DNA from: Prinia subflava
Taxonomy: Eukaryota > Chordata > Aves > Passeriformes > Cisticolidae
DNA length: 64,000 nucleotides
Direction: 5' to 3'
Assembly: GCF_021018805.1 (NCBI RefSeq)
Contig: NC_086283.1
Span: forward strand, 54,750,312-54,814,311
The number at the start of each line of letters is the position of its first letter. Within the stretch, counting starts at the first letter, position 1. Shown piece after piece: positions 1 to 13,890 of the stretch. The notes under the pieces were generated by a model. The model did not search any database. It was given only the letters and a program-made list of their open reading frames with translations, and was not told where the DNA came from. The position numbers were made by a program, and so were the translations under genes.

Positions 1-3000
1 AACTGGAAGACAATTGTAAGTAACTGCCTAAATGACATACCACACTGTTTGGTAACCTGATTGCTGCTACGCACAGAAATCCAAATATTGATACTTGGTG
101 ATGTGTAAAATAAATTGATTATAATCAATCTTGACTCAGCCGCCCTTATGTCCACAGAAGCAATGAATGAAAATGGAACCAGTGTAGATGGAGACTAGCT
201 TACCAAATTCTCTATACTCAGCTGTAACTTTTAGTACAGTCCCTCAGCCATTGTCTAATCCAAGGGGAAAACCTTGATGGTCCTTCACCCTAATTAATGT
301 CACATTTGGAGTTGCCTTGGAAAGCCCGTTTACATCAGGTTACAAGTTCTTGCAGGATATAGGACTGACACTGACAGGTGAAATGTTCAGCCCCTTTTGT
401 ACTTTGAATATGGCTTTTGTTTGATAATATAATCTGAAGGGGGGCGGTTAGGGCGTGGGGTCAGGACAGTACTGTTGCAGTTCACGCAGCACAGTGTAGA
501 GGTGCAGAAATTGAGGGACTGTTTATGTGGTTTGTGGAGAGAAGTTTCTTCATAATGCTGTTCTGTATGTGTTGGTGCAGGGCACCTGCCATGGTTCATT
601 TTCTAGAGGAGCAATCTCACTGTTAATTAGGTATAACAGAAGCATGTGGTCTCTAAACTTTAGATCTGAATTAAGTATCTAAAACCAAAGAGTGTGAAAC
701 TACTTATGGATGTTGAGTTAGGGGTCTAGTGCTATTAAAAATGCTAATAATCATTTGAAATGAGACAGAAAAATAATTGCATGTGTATTTATATTATATG
801 TGGTTTTACAGTGAACAATGAAAGGGTTCAGATAGTACGTACAATGAAGCAGGAATGTGGGCAAGGAGTCTCACCTAATTCTAAGATGGTTTAATTTTCT
901 TACGTTGATGCAAGGTGAAGTGTAACAAATAGTTTCATTTTCTCAGGATGAGCATATCAGTGTCAGTGAGTAAAGTGGAAAGGGAACAGGCTTTAGAAAA
1001 AAAATGTAGCCCCAATTTTAACTTTTCAAATTAAGTCCTTTGTCTGTCTTGCAAATTGAAAAGTAATTGTCTCTGTAAAGGGACTGTGATATCTGAGAGT
1101 GAAATCTGTCAGCTATCCATCCTCTGAAGTTCGTTTGCAAAGGTTGTTTCAATTTCACGCCACCCACCAGAAGCATTTGTCTCTTCCAGTATTCACATAG
1201 TTGCTTTTTATCAGCAGCAGGATTTTTCTGATGATTGTGTTATGCAGTTAGTACACTTGCCTTTCCAATATTGATTTTTAACTTTTTGTAAAACCTTTTT
1301 GATGTTTTAAAACTGATAGTGAGAAAGACTTGTTATGTATTTATTATTAGTAAGCATATAGCTCACACAGCACGTTCCCTTTTTGGCACTGAGCCTATTC
1401 AATATGTTTTGCAGGCAGCTGTTTCCTTAGATTGTCTATTTTCTTTCTTCTCAGTGCAGCTTTAAGACTGTAATGCCAAGATATAAGGTGTTTTTACAAC
1501 TTACTTTTTCTCTTCAGGAATTACTCTTACTAAACTTAGTCTGCTTAGGTATGCTTACATCTTGCTTACTTGACATTTGTTACTTGGCTCCAGCACATGT
1601 TATTGAGAACTGTACCTATGTGTCACTCATGTCTTGGAGCACAGAGCAGATTTTGTCTTTGAATTATTGTCAGCCCCACTTATTTGTGCATATACTCCTT
1701 CATCTTGAAAATTGAGACAACTGCATTGGATTAATATAGTGGAAAAGTGCATGGGGTATGTGAGCCAATTACAGGGATTTCTTAAAATCCTGCTTCCCAA
1801 AATTGTCTGCCCATTCTCTTCATATCACAAACAAGACATAACGCTAAAACAATTACAGGAACACAAACATGCTGAGCAAGGACTCTTCCATAAGTAAATT
1901 GGCTCTAGCAGCCACAGGGCTACAGCTCTGTAATAGTGGAAGATCAGAGCCTGGGGAGGCCCTTAGGTACTTAAAACTGGAAATGAGCAGATATTTATTA
2001 AATAAAATGTGTAGAATGCATTATTTTGAGGCAGGGCACACAATTTATCCCTAAAGAACATGAAATAAAGGTATTTATTTTTATGAAGTTACACATAAAC
2101 ACAGATACTGAAAACAGATAATTTACAGACAGTGAATATTCTTAAAAAATTATATATTAGTATGTAGTTTCAACTCCCAAATATGCCCATGCTGCTATGT
2201 CTCCTTTCACCAAAGGTTTTGAAAAGCTTTTTTATGTTTTTAAAGTAGTTCAACTCATCAGACATTTACTGAGCTAGCTAAATAATTATGTATTCAGGCA
2301 GACTGCAAAACAACTCTAACATCATTGAATACTTTTCTACAGTGACTGTACCCCGTTCTATTGAGATTGTTGAAATAACTTATTTTCTTCATGATTGGGC
2401 AAACCTTTGTCTGAAGCAATACTCCCCTTCCTTATCTGTGTCCTTCTGAAGAATTCAGAGCCAACAGTGATAACTGTGCCTGAGAGAATCCTTGCTTTGT
2501 AACAGGCAGGGCAAGCTCTCCTGTAGTATAGATGAGTCAGTGAAAGCTGCAGAAGAAGCACAGAAACAGGGAGAGCACGACTAATGTAATTTGATTTGAG
2601 GTATTGGACATGAAAGTCTAGTAGAAAATGGATTTCCTACTTTTATCTAGGTACTCTTATCTGTGTGAAAGGCTATCAGGGCTGCTGCTAAGGGGGCAGT
2701 AAAACAATATTGTCAAATCTGTGATATCAAGAAGGATGGAACAGAACTAGGTATTAGCCCACAGAAGAAGCATTTTGCAACAAACAGATAGTATCTTCAT
2801 CAAAACAGTATCTAAATGCAGAGAGTGGGGTTTTCGACTATGCAAGCATTTGGTAAAATGAAAGAGGAAATTCATCTGAATAACATTTTGTTTAAAGTTT
2901 TTTAATTAAAGTAATAAAGGACATTTCAGTAGAAGTCTCGATGAAGCAAATTAAAAATTTCTGTCACCATTACAATCAGGAGATGAAAAATATTTTAATA

Positions 3001-4155
3001 CTTCTGTCCTCATATAAGGTTATTTCTAGTGAAAAGAAGTTACTAAGAACCTGTGCTCTGTTTGAAGGCAATGATTTTGTCCTGGAAGCCAGCTCACTAT
3101 GAGGAGCTAAGAGAAGCTGATCTTTTATGCTCAAGTAATGAAAAACACTACATTGCCTGCTTTTGTTAGCTGTAATTCTTTATTACTCTCCATGAGCAAG
3201 CCAAGAGTTAAGATGTACGTTACATTTCTGAATAGCATAATTACATTTGCTTTCTGTTTAGCTAATTCTTTTTTTGTGGGGGGGAGGAGGGATTTGTGTA
3301 AACAAGACTCATCTTACAGTCAATGTACTGTAGATAATATGTGAAGTTTAAGGTATTGTTCATCTTTTTGCTAAAAACTGCAGCATTTTTAAAGAGATAA
3401 TTGCCAGCTACTGCTTGAAAAATACACATTATGCACAAATCACTCTAAAAAATGTAAGCTTACATTTTACAGTATAAAATGAATTTTTAGTCTTTTATGA
3501 TTAACAGTATGTTGTGCAGAATTTTACTGGATATATTGCATTCTTTCTAAGAAATGCCTCACATTGACTTTCACACCATATGGGGAAAATTTTGGAATCT
3601 TTTTTGGTCTTCTCTTCAATTTCATTAGACTAGATTACCTTTTACATTCTAGCCTTAACTATATTTTCCTGCATTCTTTAATACTGATGCAATTAAGATA
3701 CTCTGGTAAGTTGAATAAGCATTTTCAATGAAAGCCTATTCCATCCTATATAGAATTCTTCTAATGTCAGAAAGAATCTGCATGACTTTATGAGTCAAAT
3801 TTCCAGGACGGAGCAAAGGTTAAATAATCACAGTCTTCACATCTCACGTGGATTCAAGAATAGATGAATTGGGAAACTACATAAGCTAAGGACTCTGTTT
3901 TGTCAAAATGGATTCATCATAACCTTACTTTTATATAATCACACCAGTGCATGTCACTTGTCTATGTGAGAAAGCAGGATTCTTAAGATCAAGAACAATG
4001 AACCTATCAATTGGTATATGAAAAACAAAGAAAAATATGTACTAAGTGACTAGCATGCACTTGCTTGCCTGGTCACAGACTCAATACAGAGTTACTCACC
4101 AATGCCAGTGAACAGCCACTTCCAACATAGCATTTTTCAGACTTCTAACATCTTA
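1..4155. other. Gene-free AT-rich intergenic sequence
   Basis: This stretch is AT-rich and CpG-poor, with only short reading frames (under about 85 codons) that show no recognisable domain. I see no RNA gene or recognisable transposon. It lies about 25 kb beyond the 3' end of NFIL3. In mammals AUH lies on that side of NFIL3, but no AUH exon or CpG island is visible here. Distal regulatory elements are possible but cannot be recognised from one sequence. Confidence 0.6.
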
Positions 4156-4161
4156 GCATTC

Positions 4162-4484
4162 TGTTGCATATAGGCAAAGCCTTATAAAATAAGGGCCCTG
4201 TTACCCTTGTAAAACCATGGCTCAGACCTGCTACTTAGGCTAAGTAGAAGGGAGCTATGGGAGAGTGGCTCAGCTGGAATAGGGGTGGAGAGATGTGAGA
4301 GACGTGAGAGACGTGCTGTGTGACTGCTGCATGTCCACATCGGGGTGTGTGGTAGTTGCTTGACTTGGGCTTGTTGTGCCTTAAAACTATGTAAACTGAT
4401 AACCAGCTAACTGCTTTTAAAGGCCTGGGTTTTGCAGTAAAGCTGCTCTCCTTTGCACCTGCCTGGGGTGCCTTGCTTCATACA
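4162..4484 (+). mobile_element. Solo LTR, ERVK-like (class II endogenous retrovirus)
   Basis: This 323-bp element starts TGTTGCATA and ends TTCATACA, so it has the TG...CA termini of a retroviral LTR. It is flanked by a perfect 6-bp target-site duplication, GCATTC, at 4156-4161 and 4485-4490. Six-base duplications are typical of class II (ERVK/alpha-beta-retrovirus-like) elements, and avian LTRs of this class are often around 300 bp. An AGTAAA poly(A)-like signal at 4436-4441, about 45 bases before the 3' end, sets the plus orientation. A short duplication (GTGAGAGAC twice, about 4285-4305) lies in the putative U3. No gag, pol or env sequence is present, so this is a solo LTR left by LTR-LTR recombination. 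The termini and duplication are read directly; the class is inferred from duplication length and size, without a library match. Confidence 0.72.
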
Positions 4485-4490
4485 GCATTC

Positions 4491-7400
4491 CATAAGGAAT
4501 TTGGTTTTGTAGATCTGTAAAACATAGGATCTCATCTAGGAATCAATTTTAGTAATTCTTTAAAATTAAACATTAATTAAAGAAAACATCTACAAGAAAA
4601 AAACCCACCTATTTGCAAAGTCATAGTTAACATTTTCTTTCTAGATAGTATATCTTTTTGTGTAAATCATTTTATGTCTGGAAGGTGAAATTATAATCTT
4701 GTTCCCTTATTCATGGTGAAGTATGTTTTACCTGCTAAGCAGAACAAAATATACCATACCTAAAACTTAAAAAAAATGTAAACCAAATTTCCAAGACTAG
4801 ATCAGTATGTTAAACTAAAATTGCCCATAGCCTTCTGCTTCAAAAATGTCCCCTAACATTCAGAAATTGCAGCATATGTATATGTCAACAGTGTACCTGA
4901 AAAAAAAGTTAAGAACATGGTTTTCCTCTTCATTGAAGTCTTTCAGACATGCCCTTATTCTGTGGAAGTTGTAGTCTACTAATAGGTGAAAGAAGTAAAA
5001 GTATGAACAAGAATGGAGCAATTCCATGTTCTGAAACAGTATTTCAAAACTACTTTGTGAAAAAAGTTCCCAAGATTTTCAGAAAAGCTGGTAAACTATG
5101 AAAACTGAAATACATATTTAATACAATAGGGTATATTGGGACAGTTCTATGTATTATTCTTAATCCATGTATTAATCAGGCTCTAATTACAACTTAATAT
5201 TGATATTTTTGCAGTGGAGGTATTGAATACCCTTGGCATCTTTCGACTACCTCATCTGGGCACCCTCTTCCAGTGAAGCTCACAAGGAGTATGTCATACT
5301 TGTCTGAATTCATGCATCTTGAGCAGAGCAGGATTAGACAATCCTTCCAGTTGCCACTGCACAGAAATTTAGAATACCGTATCTTCACCACAGAATAAAA
5401 CTTTTGTAGTTTCCTTTGTGATTTTGATATCACCACAGCTTCTGGTTCCTCAGTGTTACTATGAGCCTTGTCACTATAGCTTCAATTGTATTCACTGTAG
5501 GATGAGGCTGGAACAACATGGAACCACCAAAGTCTGTGTTGACCCTAGAATGAAATTTTTAGTAAAATTTCTTATGCAACTTGTAGCTCTTTAGTCTGGA
5601 AAAAAAGGGCAGGAGTTTGACCCAAGAGAAATCTACATCCATATGTATATCTGCATCATACTCAAGGTGCTTCATAATAACAGAATTCAGCTACAGGGTG
5701 AATTTACAAATTTACACCATTTACAGAAGACAGACCTTTAGACCTCTCTTTTATTTCATTACATGAAGTGGATTGTGGTGGACTAAAAAGATTCTTTAAG
5801 TGGTTTTTTGACTGATTATGTTAAACATGTAGAATTTCTTAACATAAACTTACTAAGACAAATTAATCTACAGCCGTACTTCCAAACAGTTGTCTGTGTT
5901 CCAGATTTTCAAAGTTAAGCCTGAAATGTTCCCAGCATGATTTTTCAGAGGTGATGAGAACTTACTACCTCTACTGAGCCGTGTAGCACTGTGACGAGTC
6001 GTGAAAACTCACCATGTTTTGAGTTAAGTACACACGAATAAGACTAATGAATATGTCTGAAATTTTGGCAATGTCTGAGTTCCACAGAGGTTACATCAAA
6101 TATTGTAGACATCTGAAATAAATAACCACAGTGTATGGACCATCACAGAGAATTGTAATGTTAGAAAGTGGAAGTGTATTCAGCATTTATATTCCTTTCT
6201 CTGCTTTTTTTACAGAACGCCACTGAGTCTAATGAAATCTTGCTTGCTCACGGTCTTTTTTCCCTTTTACTCAATGCTGCATTGAAGCCATCATAATCCT
6301 GTGTTTAAAGTGGGAGTCTGTTGTCATGGAAGTGATTGATGTCACAAATTCAGTTGGAACTTCATGACACGATCAAATATTTTTTAAAAATCAGACTAGA
6401 GAAGAAGAAAATAATTGTTCAAATAGCAGAGCTTAGATAACAAGCTAAAAGGAAAAAGTACACAAGGATATACAAAGAGTAAGGTATTTTATTATTGAAG
6501 TATATTGGAGGAAATTCCTCTTTCAAGTACAGAGTGTTGTTTTTAGAGTTGTATGTAAAATATATATACAAGTGTATCATAAAACCAACCTTGAACTATG
6601 ACATATACCAGAACAGAGCTACACAAAATAGACACAATAGTGAACAAGAAGTGAAGATGATAGGTGGGTTTTTTAATGTTAATGATTGGAAAATAAATAC
6701 ATTTTAATTAAGAGTTGGTACATATACTCTTTATTCATTACTGGGAAAGTTAATTGAACTACCATTTAAAGATTATTCAAATTAATGTTGGGATGTTCAT
6801 GAAATGACATTTCTCTGAGATCGAATTTTGCATGTTTTTTGTCATTTTTACTGTATCCAAGTCTTCAATTACATATGTTGGCTGAAACTTCTTACTAGCT
6901 CTTCATGTGGTCTGTCAGACTTGTCAGATACAGTATGTCTTTGAGTAAAAATGCACTTACAAGATGCTCAGTGGCACCAAGTGAGCTACATTCCCATTCC
7001 TACCATAGAATGTAACCGGCTGTTACACTTTTACTAATAGAAAACAAACAACAAAGGTAAGAAACAGATAATTGCAACAATTTGAAACAGCAATTTTGAA
7101 GGGAAAAAAAATTAAGGAGTTGCTGCAGCCTTCTGAATATATTTGTTCATATCCCAATAAGTGGCAAAACAATTTGTTTCTTCATGATAGACCAGTTTTG
7201 TGGATAGGATAAAGTATTTAAATTATATTTTTTCCTTAGTATTTCACTACTAGCTAGTTTAGATTGATTGCTGCTTACATTACTTTTTTGGCTATCCCAG
7301 TCTTAAAATGTCCACCTTTCCTCATGGAGGTTCCAAAAGCCTGTAGAGCCCAGCAGTGCATTTAGGTGTCCTAAAAATTGGGTGTTGAAATATTCTCTTT

Positions 7401-10400
7401 CAGGATACCAGGCTCACTGTTAGAAAAACTTAGCAGTAAAGTTCACTTTTTACATCTAAGATAACTGATTAACATAATATTTGTACGGAGGCCAAAGTGC
7501 TTACCTTAAAGATATATTGTCATACAGGCAGGCCTCGTAAAGGGTGCAGGTGGAGATGTGGAATGTAGACCTTTTTTCTGTACCTTTTCTGGTAGAGGTA
7601 CAAATGCCCAGATCTTGGAGCTAGGAGACAGTTGGGATGTGCTATTTGATCTGAATAGATGGAGAACCACCAGCTACATATGACCTGGGACATCTAAGAA
7701 AAAGGACTAGATATCCTCTTTTCTTCTGTTCTACCTCCAGGTTAGAGTTTTGTACAAGATGGATTATAAACCACTTCTTGTACTCATTTTATGTGGTATT
7801 TGAATATTTACCCTTTATTTGCAATAGCTACACGTCCAAGACACCAATCCAAACCTCACTGGAATCAATGGAGGGTTCCACTGGAAAAAAGTATTGGCAC
7901 TATTATAAAGTTGGGAGGTCAGAGGTTGCTGATAGCTAATATAATCCATCTTCGTAATAACAAGGAGTTTATGCTGCCTAAGCTTATCTTATTAGTATTT
8001 AATTGGAAGCCAGGTATAAACTTCTTTCAGTTGGCAGTTCATTAAATTTACAAGCATTCCCACACACACTTGTGTGGGGGATGTGGAGTAGATGAGAGAC
8101 ATTTGACTATTTCGAGGCTGACTTTGGCACAGAGCTATTCATCCAGACACTGTTTCTTTTCTGTATCTGAAGAGCAAAAGCAGAAGACTATTTCATGCTA
8201 TACACCAATGCTGCCTACAGTTACAGTTGTAATAAATGAGCCTTTCAGACTAAGATTTGGCATGGTGAATACCTGTCTCAGACTTTGTCTAAGTTTAAAC
8301 CCAAATGGTCCAGTCATTTCCAAGATTTTTTGAGGAAATGAAGTGTCTTGAAAGATATGCCAGCTAGCCCTTTTATCATCTCCATGTTTTGTTGCAGAGT
8401 ACTGCTATTCATCATTGACATCACTGGAGTGCCAAGGATGTGCCTTTTGCTGACTTTTCATCCTTCTGTCAAAAGTCATGCAAACAGGCTAAGTTGCAGT
8501 ATTTCCATCTTGAAGGACCTAAAATTTAGAAATAAGCCATATTAAAACACACGTGTGTCTTAAAGTAAAGTGATGCCATATGGTAATATTGAGGCACTAT
8601 CACAGAAGTAATTAAATTCCTGCAAATATCTGCTAAATATGTTTGAAACCACTTTTAAAGCTTCATTTTCTATATATTGACTGTAAGGACCGAAACAAGG
8701 TACAGACTGTGCACATCTATGCCTTTTTTCCCCCTTGGTAGAAAAATGAACTGCTCTAAAGTAAGATGTTACTCATTCAAGCTATGTGAAATTATCAAAA
8801 ATAATATGAATAGTATTATATGATCTATTAACATCAGGTCATGTCCTCACATAGAAAGGTTGACTGAGCTTAGACATAAAAGGGGGAAAAACCTTTTGCT
8901 TCAAGGTGGCATAGCCACCTATGTAAGAGACATCAAGGATGGAGGGAAAATAATTAGCAAACTCACTCAGACTCTCAATTTCTGTTGTCCAAACCCACCC
9001 ATAAAAGCTTTCAAGCAGTATGGTGTAAGATCAATTAATTGTCTGGGGCACTGGGCTTGTCAGTCATAAAGGACCTGTAAAATTTCTCAGGTAATTTGTA
9101 GATGACCTTGAATTTCTGCTTTATTCTGCCTCTCTAGGAATACCTTGTATGCAGGAATCACAGTAACAACAGTTTCCGTGAGGCAAAATTGAAATTACTG
9201 GAGTCTTGATCTGAACAGCTCTCAGAACTGCTGCAAAACTCTTACTACAAATGGAGAGAAGCTTTCTCGCTCTCTCCCAGGAAAATGCAAAACCTGACTG
9301 TAAAACCTGCAATTTTCTCTCCTAATAAGCACTAAAGATATGGGAACAACTTTTCATAAAATTGAACTTTCACCTCTGGCCTATTTGTTTTTCTCTTCTA
9401 AATGACAAATTACACAAGCAAAATTATATGCATTTGCTAATGCTTTTTTCCCCTAAATGGTTTCATAGTGTGCTCAGATTCAATTCCCCAGTTATGCCCT
9501 AACGTTGCTAGCTATAACTTTTGTTATGCTATAATGCTACTGAATTATTTTCTTTTATACATGTAGGAGTTTCCAAAGATTTCCATAGAAAGTAATTCCT
9601 TTTACAAGACTTGGCAGACAAACAACAATACATTATTGGAAGAGAAGGGGGGGAAAAAAAAAAGAGAGCTATCTTTTAACTGACTAAACAGAAATAATAT
9701 ATATTCAGTTTTTATGTACATTGGAAACTTTTACTACAAAACACTGTATATTTTTAAAATTCATTCAGCTCTCTGAAAAATAATGCTAGAAAACCTCGAT
9801 GGTGTTTTCAGGTGAAATTAAAAGTATTGAATATGTTTCAAGTATTAACACAGTAAAAATCCTGGTATCACTGAACAGAATGGATATATCCTTTATGACT
9901 ATATTAGGGGCAGGATTTTATTTTATTTCACCCTGGAAAAAAAGCTTTCTCAGTTTTTTGTTTATCATTTTGATCTGGATTATGTATATTTATTCTGCCT
10001 CCCCCGCCTTTAAGTTAATTTAGATGTATTTTCTCATTAATCATGTTGCTAAAAAGACAATGCAATTCCAATCGCCTGCATTTGGAAGTGACTGTGGATT
10101 TTAACTGCTTTAATCTGAGTACATAAAAAACTTTTAATTTTAGAAATTTTTCAGTTCCTCAGTCTGAGAAACCCATGCTCCTTAAAAAATAAGGTAACTG
10201 GGAAGGGGTGCCTCATAAAATTGAGGAAGGACACTGAGTCTAGGCAGATCTGTGTTTGCAGTGGTACATGGTACAGTCAGAAATTGTATCAGGAGAAATC
10301 AGACTCATGTCAATGAAAACAAGTAAGGGAATTTCTACAATATGAACAATCCAATAATTTGACAATTTTTAGATTATCCTGGAAAAATAGTGAAAATATG

Positions 10401-11765
10401 TCCTTTCGCGTTGATAGTAGATGTGACTTAACTGGATTTTTCCAACTCTGGTGTCTGTGATTCATTATCTGAAATCAAAGTAAGGAAAAGGGTCAGAAAT
10501 AAAAAATTAATGTTCAGTCAAAGGTATTATAAATGCCTTGTCTTAAGAATTATATTTTCCAACATAGTTCCTGTACTACAGCCTAACTAATGTTTCAAAA
10601 ACATCTTTGTTGGACTGTACAGATTTTTAATATTATAAATATGAGCTATCACAGCTTTATGTTTATCTGCATTTTTAAGTAAATCAAGTTCCTTCTTGGA
10701 TTTGTAGGAAAATTTTCATCCAATGAGCTAAAGTTTTTTAAAGAGATTGAATTTTCTTACCAATATAATTCTTACTGTTATGCAATAAAAAATAATAGCA
10801 ATGATTTGACATTTCAAACAGGAATTGATGAGGTGAGATAAGTGTTTCATTTGGTAGGAGTCAGGTACAGTGTAATAGCAAGTTTAAAATATAATGAAAA
10901 TAATTTATAAATCAAATGTTCCCTTCAAAAAGTACACTTATAAAAAATGTGTATTTCTAGAATAGAACCAGAAATCAAAAAGCATTCAGGGAGCAGAGAT
11001 AGCTGCACTACTGTCTGCCATTTTCTTGTATTATAAGGGAACAGTAAATTTTCAGTAGTGGCTGAAGTCAGACCCAGAGCAAATCATAATGGCTCTATAT
11101 GTATTTTTACATGCTATAAAAAAATAACATGCCATCCAATTATATTAAATGTCACTCTGTAAGCTTTTACTTGTAGCAGTAAGTAAAGCTGCAAAAAAAA
11201 AGAAATATTTTATGGACAGGAGGTGGGGATAAAAGTAAAACACTAACATCTGGGGAAAGACAGTCAACAATACAGCCATTTTGCTCCTTTTGGTAAAGAC
11301 TGGGAATATTCCTTTTTCTACATACCACTGACTCTATGGCATCTCCACTACTGTGTATAATTTGGTCATATGTTTATTTTTGTGTAATTCTATGCTGAAC
11401 AGAGAGTTGTACTCCATGATTCTTTTATGTCTCTTCCACTTTGAAATGTTCAGTGATTCGGTGAGTCTGTGACATTGCTGGCAGTGGTAAATCCAAGTAC
11501 AGCTGAGCCTGTTTTCCCACATAGGGGCACACATAATTTGTGTAGCTGTAGATGACTGCATGAGTTCCTTGAAAATTATCTAAACATTCGTTCTTTTAGT
11601 GTACTCATAACACAGCAATCTGATCAGCACAATTCCCAAGTACATTGCAAATACTGATTTTTATACATTCATTCTGTGGCAAAGCAGGTTTGTTGAGATA
11701 ACAGTTTACTCAGCTGCACAAAGGTTGGTCTAAAGGAACTTCAAGAAACAGACTATTTATCCACT
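4491..11765. other. Gene-free AT-rich intergenic sequence
   Basis: No supportable gene, tRNA or repeat is visible over this 7.3-kb stretch. Reading frames are short and domain-free. Small local features only: a homopurine run near 9645-9666 (G then A tract) and a 7-bp-arm inverted repeat around GGTGGCATAGCCACC near 8905. Very old repeats too decayed to recognise may be present. Confidence 0.55.
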
Positions 11766-13890
11766 TTCCCAAAAAACTGACATCCTGAGAGATCCTTTTC
11801 TAAGGTGCCTTTAAATATATCCAGCGAGGGAGATTTCATAGCCATCACAAATTATCTGGCCCAGCATTTTTCAACACATTCTTAATGTGAGTTGTTCTTA
11901 TTGAGCAGCTCTAACCTTTCTTGCCTTTATTGAAGCCTATTGCTTCCCATCCTATTGTCATTGAATAGACACTGATAATCTTTGCAGTGACATTTTATGT
12001 ACATGAAGATTCTTGTCTGTATTACTCCTTAGTATTTTTATTTTTCAGGTTAATTAACTTTATTTTTCTCAGCTTTTCATGTAGGTTCTGCATTTGGTGA
12101 GCTTTTCATGGCCCTATTCTGGGTTTTCTGCTATTGTTTTGATTTTGCTTCATGTTCTTCTTGAAAGTGCTGTCCAAAACTGAACAAACCCAAAGCCATA
12201 ATAATGCAGAATTTTAATCTACATCTTTTAAACTGTTCCTCTGTTAGTATGTCCCAATATGCTTTTCTTCCAACATCATGATCTTGTTAACTCATGATCA
12301 ACTAGTAAGCCAAGTCACAGGTCACACCCATGGAGGCTTGTGAGGCAGTTGATGCTCATCACACAATGGTGCAATTGAACATTCTTGTTTGAACAGTGTC
12401 TTGTGTTTACTGTTGAGTGTCATCCATTCACTTGCCTATCCTTTTTCCAGCTTTGCCAACACCATTTTCAGTCTTAAACCTCTTTAAGGTTGTCTGCAAA
12501 TTTAATAAGCACATTATTACAGTTTTGTAATTTTACTGAAAATATTTAACATAGGAAACTAGGTGCAGGCTACTGAAAGATACCATCTGCTCAAGGTTTT
12601 GTTTAGATTAAAAAACTGAAAACTCACCATGAGGCATTTTCATGTAAGTGCTTTTGCCATCCTCATCCTAGCAATTTCATCTTGAGCACACATCCCTTAC
12701 CTAGTAGGCATCTGTCATGCAGACAGAGAAAAAAGACCCTTACAATACTCAAGATATGTACCATCTATATATTCTTCTATTTTCCATAGCCATCAGGGGC
12801 TGTGGCAGAGTAAGACAGATTAATATATTCATGATGAGCTCATGTCTATTTTCACCCATTGCCTCACTAACTTGGTAGTGTTGGCAAGTAGATTGATTTG
12901 TAATTTTTCAGTTTGCCTCCCATTTTTAAAAGAAGCAATCTAGTTCCTTTTTTCTTCCCTAGATCATCACTCCATTGCTCAAGAATAGCTATAACAAATT
13001 CTGAAATATCTTCAGATGATTGTTTGAGCAAGAATATAATCAATCATTAGTTTGAAGTTGTATTAATCCACAGGTGAAATACTTTGGCGGCTGCTGATTT
13101 GGAAGCATCAAGTTCATTGAATTATTCTCATGCTGTCCTGTACAGATACTGTCTTGACCTCATGCTTATCTTAATGTTGTTAGAGAATACTAATCAGAAA
13201 ATATGAAACCTTTGAATTTTGTGCATTATCTGTCATTATTTCCTCTTCTTTTGCTTGCAACAGAGCAGCAATTCTCTTCTCAGCCTTACAGTGGTGATGT
13301 TCTTGTTCCTGGTGATGTATCTCACTAATTTTCTACCTCAGATCTCCATATATGTTTACATACCTGAACCTAGTTTCCATCTTCTGTATGTTTGCCTATG
13401 TTTGATGCCAGTGAAATTCACCATTAAGCAAATTGCTCCCTTCCTACATTTCTCTACTTTGTGTCCTTAGTATCACAACTTTACCAGCTCTACAAAAACT
13501 TCTACTTCTTTGACTTAATGTCTTCATTTCTGCTTTTTTTTTTTTTCCCCTCCCAGCTGGTTATTTTCATGCTACATTGCAGCATCTTTTTTAAAAGTAA
13601 GTCAGCCCTCATGTCATGGTTGATAAGTCTCAACATTCTCATTGTACTCTCAACATTCTCAAACTCCTTGGTGAGAATGAAACTTTAAAGCTTTTTCACT
13701 ACTGCATACTTTACTGTCTGCACCAAAACGTTGTTACTAATGCATTCCAAGAACTTGCTGAGCAGTCTGCATACTGTTCTGTAACTTCCCCAAACTCACA
13801 CCAGATTTCTGCAGAATTTAGTTGAAGTTACCTCTGTTAACCACAAAACATCTTTGTCCTGTGAAAACCCAAATAAAGATAACCATGCAT
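11766..13890 (-). mobile_element. Ancient CR1/L3-like LINE remnant
   Basis: Several stretches resemble, in the same order, the reverse complement of a CR1-superfamily ORF2. These include 'ctgtccaaaactgaacaaac' near 12170, the 'cttgttaactcatgatcaac' block near 12283, 'tctgcaaatttaataagcac' near 12492, and a block near 13745-13830 like the reverse-transcriptase-upstream part of old CR1/L3 copies. Spacing is collinear over about 2.1 kb, but the copy is heavily substituted and all frames are broken. It is much older than the CR1 fragments at 18-24 kb. Boundaries are approximate. The assignment rests on remembered consensus patterns, not an alignment. Confidence 0.5.
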
